Shown here piece after piece: positions 44,402 to 54,740 of a stretch of DNA of 64,000 nt. The position numbers were made by a program, and so were the translations under genes. The stretch is from the NCBI GenBank assembly GCA_028583405.1, contig CM053243.1, forward strand, positions 31,237,632 through 31,301,631, read 5' to 3'. Source of the stretch: Pogonophryne albipinna (taxonomy: Eukaryota; Chordata; Actinopteri; Perciformes; Artedidraconidae). The first letter of the stretch is position 1. Every line of letters begins with the position of its first letter. The notes beneath the pieces are model-generated. The model was not told the DNA's origin and made no database searches. It worked only from the letters and a program-made list of their open reading frames with translations.

Positions 44402-44490
44402 TAACTAGAGAATGCAATTCCTGAAGAAATTGCTAGTGGGAATGCTTTATGCTGAAAAGCTGACGCTAAACTGCTATGCTGAAATGTAAT

Positions 44491-44607
44491 GTGTAAGAAG
44501 AAAGTGAAGAATTTAGATTAAAATGAAATGTGTAAGAAGAAAGTGAAGAATTTAGATTGAAATGAAATGTGTAAGAAGAAAGTGAAGAATTTAGATTGAA
44601 ATGATAC
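44491..44607. repeat. 39-bp tandem repeat, three copies
   Basis: GTGTAAGAAGAAAGTGAAGA starts at 44491, 44530 and 44569, a 39-bp period. The right arm of the foldback element has a single copy at about 51280-51325, so the array expanded after the arms formed. Confidence 0.9.
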
Positions 44608-47095
44608 ATGAACACTGGGGGCTTGAATGTGTGATGAGAGAAGAAAAGAAAGTAAAACGGCTTGGAAAAGCAGCAGAATATTTGAACCGCAAACTTCTGA
44701 ACTAAGTTGATGGCGAATGATCTGTCGCCATGGCAACGGCATTTGATGACACCCCATAATACGCTTAGATGCGTTGATGGCTGCATCGTTACCAAACCTG
44801 TGAAGTCTTGGGCTGTTTGGAGTATTTTCACTGAAGTTATGAGAAAACCGTGTTTCGAGGCGAGTACTTTGTTGCCATGGTAACGGCATTTGAAGAAATC
44901 TCAAAACTGTCCCGTAGATGTCTTCAAGGCTGGAATGTTAACACACATGTGAAGTTTGAGCACTTTTTGAACATTTTCATAGGAGTTATATCGACATCAT
45001 GTTTTATGGCGAGGGATGCGTTTCCATGGAAACGGCATATGGTGAGATCTCAGATTTGGCGTAGAGCTGTTGAGGCATGGACCGGTGATATACAAGTGAA
45101 GATTGGATGACGATTGGACCGTGTCCATTGGACTTATAGCGACATCATGTCAGTCTGCTGCATGTCAGTTGGAGTGATGACATCATCGTGTTCCATTACA
45201 CAGGTGTTTATAGTTGAGCTAACGAGCTCTGTAGAGATCACAGGTTTCCATTGTTCTGAATGAGAGATAAACCTCTTACATGTGAACGTTTTCTGGAAGA
45301 ACCGTAACAGATATCTGTGAAATTTCAAAACATGAAGCATGTCAAGGAAGTTGAGTATCTGAAGTGTAATTTTTGTGTACTTTCGGGTTAATAATGTGGC
45401 CTTTTTGGCAGTTTAACTAAAGGTGTGCGGCTGCTACTGTGAGGAAATATCTGCCTGAAATTACAACGAGCTTCAATGGAGGAATGTTGAACGTTTTTGT
45501 CACTTCATGCCCTCAAGAGGCATTTTGTTGAATTATTTTTGCTTAATTATTTGTCATTTTTCAAGCTACGAGATGTTTTCCTACGTTTATCATGAAAAAT
45601 TATGTCCCAGGAATGTAGGGTTTGGGAATTATGGCAGTTTAAAAAAAATATATGAAGGCACATTTCAAGATTTCTTACCCTCTAGGTGTGACATCACGCA
45701 CTCTAGTTAATGTTAAAATGTGAAGAAAACCTCTAAAACAAGGTCTGAACAAATGTTAATATCTCTAAAAGTAAGAATCAGATTTAAACGTTGTATTACA
45801 CGAATAATGTCAGAAAGATTTGTAACATTTGAAAGTTGGAATGAGGTTTCTGAGTGAAAGTATGAATGAACAGTTAGCAGTTGAAGTCGCATGAAAATTT
45901 GTTGAAGTTGAAGATTTCCTCCATTGACTTCAATGTTAAAAATGTGATGTATTATGGGATGTATCTCTGGAATTATGAAAGTTATGAATGAGAAAAGTAA
46001 TAGCCATCGATTCCCGACCGAGCTGAACGTTTTGATGTTTGAACGGAGTTTCTGCGATGTTCAATGCGGGAGGAGAAGAGGGCCAAAATACCGGCGGAAT
46101 AATAAAAATGTGTCCGTAGAAGAACAGTTAGTTGGAATGCTGTTAACAGCATTCCCACTAAATGAACGTGTGAGTTTGTGGTGTCTGTGTGTTAACAGGT
46201 GGACAGATGTGCAGTAGACATCCCTGAACTACGATGCCTCCTTGCAGCTGTTCCAATAGTTAGTTCCTCCCTTGTGTTTTGGTTGATGAGGTGTCATTTG
46301 TGTCTCCCCCCCAATACATTATATCTGTTCTTCTACGCACACAATTCTTTATTATTCCGCCTGTTATTTTGGCCCTCTTCTTCTCCCACATTCCACATCG
46401 CAGAAACTCCGTTCAAACATCAAAACGTTCAGCTCGGTCGGGAATCGATGGCTATTACTTTTTTCATTCATAACTTTCATAATTCCAGAGATATAGGCCA
46501 TAATTCATCACATTTTTAACATTTTAACTTTAACATTGCGCAGCTCGTTAAGGCAGAGTGCGTGATGTCAGAGTTAGAGTGGAGGACAGTTTGAAATTTT
46601 CCTTCATATATTTTTTTTAAACTGCCATAATTCCCAAACCCTACATTCCTGAGACATAAATGTTCATGACAAACGTAGGAAAACATCTCGTAGCTTGAAA
46701 CATGACAAATAATTAGGCAAAAATAATTAAACAAAATGCCTCTTGTCTTGAGGGCATGAAGTGACACAAACTTTCAACATGCCTCCATTAAAGCCCATTG
46801 TACTTTCAGGCTGATATTTCCTCACGGTAGCAGCCGCACACCTTTAGTTAAACTGCCAAAAAGGCCACATTATTAACCCGAAAGTACACAAAAATTACAC
46901 TTCAGATACTCAACTTCCTTGACATGCTTCACGTTTTGAAATTTCACAGATATCTGTTACGGTTCTTCGACAAAACGTTCACATGTAAGAGGTTTATCTC
47001 TCATTCAGAACAATGGAAACCTTTGATCTCTGCACACCTCGTTAGCTCAAATATAAACACCTGTGTCATGGAACACGATGATGTCATAACACACA

Positions 47096-48020
47096 GGTGT
47101 TCGTGTTTGAGCTAACAACGTGGTCACTGGAGTTTAAAGACTGTCTGAGCCTATTCTTTTCTGTCTGATGTAGACTTCATACCAGGGGCGGACTGGGACT
47201 AAAATTCAGCCCTGGAAACTGATCCAGTCCGGCCACATGAAATGTCAAATGTTAGAAATCCGCTGTTTATTATTTAAAGTTGGACGTCCGATTCGCTCCT
47301 TTTTCCTCTCTGTACACAGTTTCAGTTTGGGCATTGGCCTGTCATCAGATTTCAGTTTTAGTTGCTGCTGTAGCGGAAGTTTAGTAAAATTATTTTTGAT
47401 GAAATACTCCAAATCTCCACCCTCCATAATTGCACTTGCTTCAGTTGCTTGCTACTTTTTAAGGGCGGTGATGACAGTTACAGTACAAACTGAAGTTGAT
47501 GCGATTTGATTGTGAGGCATGACGTGAGCCTCATTTGATTGGTCAATCCCTCAATTTTTTTTCACCAAGGAAAGCCAATTTCGGCTAGCCTCCTCTCGCA
47601 ATAGAGAGTGCAATCTACTGTTTCACTATAACATCTAGAGGGGCGCTATTTCACTCTTTGTAAAATACTCAATGAGAATGGGGGAGAGATGGGCCGGTGT
47701 AGGTACCATATCTGCACGGCCTAACATATTAGCACGGGGTCCGTTACGTTTACTAATGACGTCACGCATTGGCTGTACGGCAAACCAAGAGGGTATTTTA
47801 CACGGCCAAATTCCGCAAAGAATATTAAAAAATAACAATCGACAGTGAATGTATGTTAGTGGAACTGTGTCAGGAAAGTGAAGTGTTAATTAACTAATGT
47901 TATTGAAGAACTGAAATGCATAAAATTGAAAGTTAATATGTATCATATCCCTCCGAAATGGTATCTGGTGTTTCCATAGCAACAACAACTTCCTGTCCAA
48001 CTTCCACCGCATCCATGCCA
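47096..48020. other. repeat-rich insert, includes a TIR-like end
   Basis: CAGGGGCGGACTGGGACTAA at 47183 looks like the 5' end of a DNA transposon, but I could not find its partner end. Nothing coding is recognised. Confidence 0.35.
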
Positions 48021-48167
48021 ACCAGGAGGGAAAGAGATTACCCTAGCAGAAGAAAAAGAGCTCAAGAAGATCAAGGAGGGCTTCACTTATGCGACAGAAG
48101 ACGAGCACAGCACATCCCCTCACTGGGATGCAGCATACACGTGGAGGGTGGATCCTGTGTTGCTTCT

Positions 48168-49345
48168 AGTGTTAATTTCGTTGACTAAAACTATGACGAA
48201 ATATGTTCGTCAACGACCTTTTTTTCCATGACGAAAACGAGACGATGACGAGACGGCACCGACGGCAGTAAACAATAACTAACGAAATCATCATGCAATA
48301 TCGTTGACGAAAAGTGACGAGACGAAAATGTAGTTTACTAAATAAAAACTATGCCGAAATCTCTCTTTACTTTCGTTGACGAAAAATGAGGAGACGAAAT
48401 ATTATCAAAGATAACGTTACATCTCTGATAGTCAGTTTTTCTCCCAGCAGTTCCATTTCCGGTGCTGCGGCAGGGCAGCAGCTGTGTGTGTCTGTGCTGC
48501 GCGCGGTGGTATATTTGAATTACACCGGGCAGCGGCACACTGTGAACTGTCAGGAAGACTCGGGTCTAACTCATGGTCTAACTAACCTTATTTAACAACG
48601 GGGCTTGGGAGCAGTGGTCGCACTCGCGTTAACCGAATACCCCCCCCGTCAGCGCGAGTGAGTGATAAATTGTGCACTCGACGGATAATAATGGATTATG
48701 ACGGAAATGTTACGATCCTGTCCGTCAAAATGACAGACAACGAAAAAGTCTAAAGCCACCACTGCTTGGGAGAAAGAAACAATGTGATATTTGGGCCCAT
48801 TTTCGCAACAATGAGGCGGAGAAAAAAAGCGAATGCATTGTTTTATCAGAAGGGAAGCAATGTGGCCATAACACAGGTAAAAACACCACAAACCTGACCA
48901 GATACTCTCTGCAAAGCTGCATTCTTAATCATTCAACCTGTGTTTTTCATCAAATAAGGACAAGATATAATCTTATTTATTTATATATACTAAAATGACA
49001 AATTATTGGTTTTGGCTAGACTAGTTTGACTGAAATGTTCTATATAATCTGATGACTAAAAAACACTCAACAGTTTTCATTGACAAAAAGTAGACTAAAA
49101 TAATTAGTTTTCTTTGACTAAAATAAGACTAAAATGCTCAGAATTTTAGTCGACTAAATCTTGACTAAAATGTTTACTGTTTTAGTCGACTAAAATAAGA
49201 CTAAAATGCTCAGACTTTTAGTCGACTAAAACTTGACTAAATAAAAACAGGATGAAGGTGACTAAATATGACTAAAACTAAAAAGAAAATTTAACACAGG
49301 ACTAAGACTAAAACTAAATAAAAAAATAGCTGACGAAATTAACAC
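48168..49345. mobile_element. hAT-like MITE inside the BEL fragment
   Basis: 1,178 bp with ends AGTGTTAATTTCGTTGAC and GCTGACGAAATTAACAC. Flanks are TTGCTTCT (48160-48167) and TTGCTTCC (49346-49353), an 8-bp duplication with one mismatch. The interior is rich in 'gactaaaa/tagtcgac' motifs. It is itself split by a 153-bp MITE. Confidence 0.8.
48612..48764. mobile_element. 153-bp hAT MITE nested in another MITE
   Basis: It begins CAGTGGTCGCACTCGCG and ends AAAGCCACCACTG. CTTGGGAG is repeated exactly at 48604-48611 and 48765-48772. Perfect 8-bp duplication, so a young insertion. Confidence 0.88.
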
Positions 49346-50139
49346 TTGCTTCCAAACAACAAGCGAGGAGTGGAGGCAACCTTCCGAAGAACCGAAAAGC
49401 GCCTTGAGAAAGACCCAGAGTGGAAGACCCAGAGTGGAAGACGGCTTATGCAGAGCAAGTCAACGAGATGGTCACAAGGGGAGCTACTCCAGAGGAGCTC
49501 GACGAGGAGTCAGTGGCAAAGAGGCCCAGAGTTTCTGAGAAGGCAGGAGGCTGAGTGGCCAGTGAAGTCAGCCAGCATTGTAGCAAGTGGCATCAGCGAT
49601 GATGTTACAAGACTTCAAAGGAAAGCATTATCAGCGGTGGTCACCAGAACTCAGTCGAAGAAGACCTCTGACCCAAGCAGGAATGACATTGGCACTGATA
49701 CACGAGCCTCAGGGAACGGTAGTTCTATAGAGCCACAGTCACCGGTGGAAATCCAAGGGCTGGTTCAAGTGGTGGAGAACCCGAAGAGGATGCCCTGGGG
49801 TGCAGTGCTTGTCAGCCTTGTGGAACCTGAACGGTTCAGTACCCTGTCGAGACTATGTGGAGTCACAGCCTGGGTTCGACGGATCGCAGAGACGTGGATG
49901 AGCAAAAAGAATCAGGCCTCGGGTCAAGCAAAGTGGGAGGCGAAGGTCTCGGAAGTGAGACAGAAAAGGCCTGTGCTGGCCATGGAGGAACGAAAGTCCG
50001 CCTTCCAGGACGTCCCTCCTTGGCTTGAAAAAACCAAGAAGTCCCAGACACCCCACTAAAAGAGACTCTGGTTTTGGGTGTCCAGGGTGAATTTTGTGTG
50101 GTCTCCCTGGATCTAGTGATCAGGAGCCCAAGTGGGAGG

Positions 50140-50600
50140 TGTGGAGTTAATTTTGGTTGTTTATTCATTTATTTTCTATTTATTTATTTCAATCATGAAG
50201 CATTAAGATACTTGTTTATTTGTGCAGGTTGTAATGAAAAATAGGTCTCAGATGGGACGGAACTTTGTTTCCCTTGGGACTCATTTGATAAGGGACCGTC
50301 AGCCATCTTAAAAAGGGCCAGTGAAATGTTTGTCAGTCATGTTTTGATCAGCACACGGGCAGCCGGTGAGTCGGTTTACATATGTGTTTATGGTGACAGA
50401 CTTTTGTGGTGTATGCTTTATGTAATTTGTGTATTATGTGTTTTCTCTTCGGTTGATAACCTAACTTAGAATGGATTTGTGAGAAGAAAAGCTAACTTGT
50501 GCTAACTTTTAATGGAGAAGAGCACATGAAATAAACATAAATCCTAAACTGAGTGGTCACGCCCCGTGTTGTCCAACCCTTTCGGTGGGAGTAAAACCAA
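50140..50600 (+). repeat. possible BEL/Pao LTR remnant
   Basis: Non-coding DNA after the pol fragment, following a purine-rich AGTGGGAGGTGTGGAG (about 50132). It ends near 'ggtgggagtaaaaccaaaca'. The position suits a 3' LTR, but I could not find a second copy, so this is only a suggestion. Confidence 0.3.
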
Positions 50601-50604
50601 ACAC

Positions 50605-51170
50605 TCACCATGAAACACTATTTTCTCATAACTTCAGTGAAACTGCTCCAAACGGCCCAAAACTTCACAGGTTTGGTAGCGATGCAGCCACCAACGCATC
50701 TAAGCGTATTATGGGGTGTCATCAAATGTCGTTGCCATGGCGACAGACCACTCGCCATGAAACACGATGTCGCTGTAACTCCAATGGACACGGTCCAATC
50801 GTCCCCGAATCTTCACTTGTATATCACCGGTCCATGCCTCAACAGCTCTACATCAATTATGGGGTTTCATCATATGCTGTTTCCATGGAAATGCATCCCT
50901 TGCCATAAAACATGATGTCGCTATAACTCCTATGAAAATGTTCAAAAAGTGCTCAAACTTCACATGTGTGCTAACAGTCTAGCCGTGAAGACATCTACGG
51001 GACATTGCAACACAATGCTCACCATGAAACACGGTTTTCTCATAACTTCAGTGAAAATGCTCCAAACGGCCCAAAACTTCACAGGTTTGGTAACGATGCA
51101 GCCATCAACGCATCTAAGCGTATTATGGGATGTCATCAAATGCCGTTGGCATGGCGACAGATCATTTGCC
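50605..51170. repeat. direct duplication within the foldback right arm
   Basis: About 150 bp at 50605-50760 (CCATGAAACACTATTTTCTC onward) recurs in the same orientation at about 51020-51170 with a few changes. The duplicated module lies at the edge of the 3.5-kb interruption. Confidence 0.75.
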
Positions 51171-51402
51171 ATCAAGTTAGTTCAAAAGTTTGCAGTTCAA
51201 ATATTCTGCTGCTTTTCCAAGCCTTTTTACTTTCTTTTCTTCTCTCATCACACATTCAAGCCCCCAGTGTTCATGTATCATTTCAATCTAAATTCTTCAC
51301 TTTCTTCTTACACATTACATTTCAGCATAGCAATTCAGCGTCAGCTTTTAAGCATAAAGCATTCCTACTAGCAATTTCTTCAGGAATTGCATTCTCTAGT
51401 TA

Positions 51403-53108
51403 ATAGTTGTTACACTTTGGCACTGTTTTTTCTCTAAGGAATTTCAGATTTCAAAGCGGTTTCTCCTTGCTGATCTCCCACCGCAGACTTGCTTTTCCTC
51501 CTTACATCACTATATAATTTGCCTATTTACCTTCCCCCCCCCCCTGCTGCTCAGTCTCCTCGTTGTTCTCCAGTAACAACATGTCTGACTCTGGTTACTG
51601 ATTTCTCTTTCCAAGACTTTTATTCTCTCTACTGCAAAAAAACCTTAGTGTGCAAGCTGCTCACAAAGGAGCAAAACACAGCAATTACCAGGTTTGGAAA
51701 CTGAAGCAGGATATTTATATTTTTTTTGGGTGTAATGACAGTTCCTCTGTGTCTTGTGTTAATTTAAGAGAGGATGTGACTGAGCTGAATGTGATTACAC
51801 TGTCTGCTCCATAGCACAAATGAAACCCGATAAGAAGTGATGGCTGGAGGCAGAGCTGATTTAGAAAAGTGTTACAGCAGTCTGCTCAGGTAGCGGATAA
51901 TGAGGCAGAGTTTTAAAGATGTTCTTCCACATTTATGATAATAATATCCTTGTTCCCTTATATGCTGAGAAAATGAATACTTTAAAGCTCATAATTGGTT
52001 TGTTTAATCCATACAAATATTAATGCCTACAATCAATGATAATAATAATCGGATCCCTGCTCTATATCACACACAACTCAATGACAATAATGTTCCTGAT
52101 CAATTCAGCAATAAACGACGTGTGTGAAAATAAATTGCAGGAACACTGTGGAGAGGAAGGGAGGAGCTTATCTCTGTATTACACACTGCACCATGCCTTT
52201 CCATTGATATGCAACAAATCTTCCAAATAACTACAATTGTATGTTGTTTTATCAGCTGAAATGTGTTGTTGCATTGTTTTAAACACCAATATTTTGCAAT
52301 TCAAATATTCTTAACACAATTAAGTAAAGAGGAAATTGCATTCCCACAAAATATTAAACTTTTCAAACTTTGTAAGAGAGTCTCTCAACCAGATCACAAA
52401 CCTCAGGAGCCTGCAGGGATGTAACAGTGGTAATATGCAGGTGTATTGCCTCGGTTTAGTTTTCACTGGATGCTTCCACATCCTGTCCCTCCTCATATGA
52501 GACCCCCTAACAACACACAAGCAAATCAAATACTGCAGGGTTCAACGGAGTGTTAATTTCATCAAGTGGGTACATTTATGGCCACCATGAAGCGGGTGGC
52601 CTCCGGACGGCGGAGGACGGAGGATTCACTGTAATGTCATCAGGGCCATCTCAAAGGCATCTGAATGGCATGAGATGGGGGGGGGGCGCACAGGGGCCGA
52701 GAGGAGACGCAGTTTATCGGTTTATGTGGGGCTAATTACAGGACGGAGAGACAGACGGGCTGTCAGGAGGGACGGTTGTGTCATTAACGTCCAGGAAAGA
52801 AAAGGGACGTGTGGCTGTGAGGGAGAAATTATGACTGGATAGTATAAACAGCAGAAGGTAATGAAAAATGCAAGCGGGTGGCAGGAGATTCAGTCCTTCT
52901 CAGGTGTCTGGGCTCCTCTCCGGATCAGAATAGCCTAATTAGGATACATTATTTATCAGGATTGTTTTTCTACTGAGCAGTTTCCCAGAGAGGACGTTCA
53001 GTAAGAACAAACTGTTTCTACTGCAGAGAGAGCGGCTCAACAATGGACAGGAGCAGCTGAACCTATAGACGTGGGATTTTAGGCAAAACATCACCTGAAA
53101 TAATAATA

Positions 53109-53110
<2 letters not shown>
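51403..53110. other. intergenic DNA, nothing recognised
   Basis: No gene or clear element. There is a C run at about 51536-51544 and a G run at about 52678-52686. Confidence 0.4.

Positions 53111-53115
<5 letters not shown>

Positions 53116-53146
<31 letters not shown>
53116..53146. repeat. (TA)n microsatellite
   Basis: About 15 TA units immediately before the truncated LINE, consistent with an AT-rich insertion site. Confidence 0.9.
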
Positions 53147-53147
<1 letters not shown>

Positions 53148-53148
<1 letters not shown>

Positions 53149-54527
53149 TCATATCTGGGAAGGACCACGCGGATAACAGCAATGGAAATAATTAACCAGG
53201 AAATGGTGAAAATCAATATCGTTTAAGGATATGTTGTGCAGCTCTATTTATTGACCTTTCCAAAGCGTTTGACACCGTTGATCATCACATTTTAAAGCAG
53301 AGGCTAGCCAGTATAGGCATGTCCAGCCATGCAGTGGGGTGGTTTGTGAACTACCTCTCTGAAAGGTCCCAATGTGTTCATTTTGATGGGCTGTCTTCTG
53401 AGTGGTTGAACATTGCAAATGGTGTTCCCCAAGGTTCTGTTTTAGGTCCACTTTTATTCTCCATCTACATCAACAGTTTAGGTGAAAATGTGGATGAAGC
53501 TACTTTACATTTTTATGCGGATGATACTGTGATGTATTGTGCAGGTCCTTCCATTAAGGAGGCTGGTGTTAAATTACAGGCTGTTTTTAACATTATTCAG
53601 ACTCAGCTCTCTGAACTAAAGCTTCTTTTAAATGTTGAGAAAACCAAGGTAATGCTCTTTTTTAAAGCTAAAAAGACACCAGAGCCTGTTTTAGATATTG
53701 TAACTACGCAAGGAATAAAACTTGAAGTGGTTACCTGTTACAAATACCTTGGTATCTGGCTTGATGATTGTCTCACTTTTAAACTTCATGTCAGTAACCT
53801 GCTTAAAAAGCTGAGGGTTAGGCTAGGTTTCTTCTACAGGAACAAGTCCTGTTTCTCGCTTGAGGCCAGGAAAAGGCTAGTCACTGTGACCTTTTTACCT
53901 GTGCTGGACTATGGTGATTTGATGTATATGAATGCACCTGCCAATTGCCTGGTCAAGTTAGATGCTGCGTATCACAGCGCACTGAGATTTGTGACAAACT
54001 GTAAAGCATTAACCCATCACTGTACCCTGTATGCAAGGGCTGGTTTGCTTTCACTAACTGTATGGAGGCTCAGTCACTGGTACATTTTTATATACAAAGC
54101 CATGTTAGGGAAACTTCCATCTTATATCTGCTCCCTGATCTCACGGAAAATTGTAAGTGGCTACTGCCTGAGATCGAATGCTGTGGTTTTATTAAATGTG
54201 CCAACTGCTAGGACTGTCTTAGGGAAGACAGCTTTTAGATGCGCAGCTCCTCTGTCTTGGAATAGTCTGCAAATTAAATGGAAACTGAACAATCTGGTGC
54301 CACTAAATGTTTTTAAAGCTCGGTTGGATGCTACTCAATCGGAAGCTATTGGTACCTGTTTATGTGGATAATTATGTAAATGATGCTGTATGATGTCCTT
54401 TTGTTGTTCTATTTATGTTTTTACGTTTCATGTGGAACTACTTGAGCAGGTCTCCCTTGAAAAAGAGATCAATGATCTCAATGGGATTTATCTGTATAAA
54501 TAAAGGTTTGAAATGAAATGAAATATG
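53148..54527 (+). mobile_element. 5'-truncated non-LTR retrotransposon (LINE)
   Basis: Carries the C-terminal half of a reverse transcriptase and ends in a 3' tail of GAAAT repeats. Upstream of 53245 the frame is degraded, with a stop near 53222. The clade is within the CR1/Rex/I group; I cannot decide further from memory. Confidence 0.8.
53319..54371 (+). pseudogene. LINE reverse transcriptase, C-terminal part, 350 codons
   Basis: Open frame that also extends upstream to about 53240 (LFIDLSKAFDTVDH in another frame register). Motifs: [19 protein letters not shown], the catalytic YADDTVMY, LLNVEKTKVM and KYLGIWLDD, then the C-terminal region. N-terminal fingers and endonuclease are missing, so it cannot move by itself. 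Some marks of purifying constraint remain in the RT core. Confidence 0.8.
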
Positions 54528-54528
54528 T

Positions 54529-54740
54529 ACCCAAACACATCCGTGACAGCCCCAATCTCCCAATATTCAAATCACAAATCAAAACTCACCTTTTCAGAAC
54601 TGCTTTTAAATCTGCAATTAATGTTGTGTTTGATATATTTTAAGTGTGTTGTTTTAACTATGTTTTTATGAATTTGTAATCTGTAAAGTGTCTTTGAGTT
54701 TCAAGAAAAGCGCTAAAATGCATTATTATTATAATTGTAT
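54529..54740 (+). mobile_element. 3' end of a second, different LINE
   Basis: Begins right after the first LINE's tail. It has 'caaaactcaccttttcagaac' and ends with 'gagtttcaagaaaagcgctaaaatgcattattattat', which resembles the 3' UTR and ATT-repeat tail of common fish LINEs. Confidence 0.55.

Larger units (their letters stand above)
48020..50150 (+). pseudogene. BEL/Pao retrotransposon pol fragment, internally deleted
   Basis: Before the inserted MITE (48168) the frame reads LAEEKELKKIKEGFTY. After the MITE (from 49354) it continues with NNKRGVEATFRRTEKRLEKD, the region just N-terminal to the BEL/Pao reverse transcriptase. After about 49490 it jumps to QRGPEFLRRQEAEWPVKSAS and on to SRLCGVTAWVRR, which belong to the RNase H-integrase linker. 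The RT and most of RNase H are therefore deleted. A 14-bp direct duplication (gacccagagtggaa) lies at about 49410-49438. The open frame 49346-50059 is retrotransposon sequence, not a host gene. Confidence 0.7.
44402..51402. mobile_element. long-inverted-repeat (foldback) element, right arm interrupted
   Basis: The outer ends are inverted copies: TAACTAGAGAATGCAATTCC at 44402 and its complement ending at 51402. The left arm is 44402 to about 46160. The right arm is in two pieces: about 46315-47095 (inner) and about 50605-51402 (outer). The centre (about 46160-46315) is unique. Arms of about 1.7 kb match closely over most of their length, for example 45140-45420 against 46840-47090. No ORF resembles a transposase and no clear target duplication is visible. 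The 3.5-kb break in the right arm holds a BEL/Pao fragment and other repeats. Confidence 0.8.

Noticed and set aside
44466..44904. Frames of 121-128 codons with repeated 'HFNLNSSLSSYT' units
   Set aside because: They are translations of the 39-bp tandem repeat and foldback arm; no domain and no start context.
49346..50059. 237-codon ORF as a host gene
   Set aside because: Motifs and the upstream frame show it is an internally deleted BEL/Pao pol fragment.
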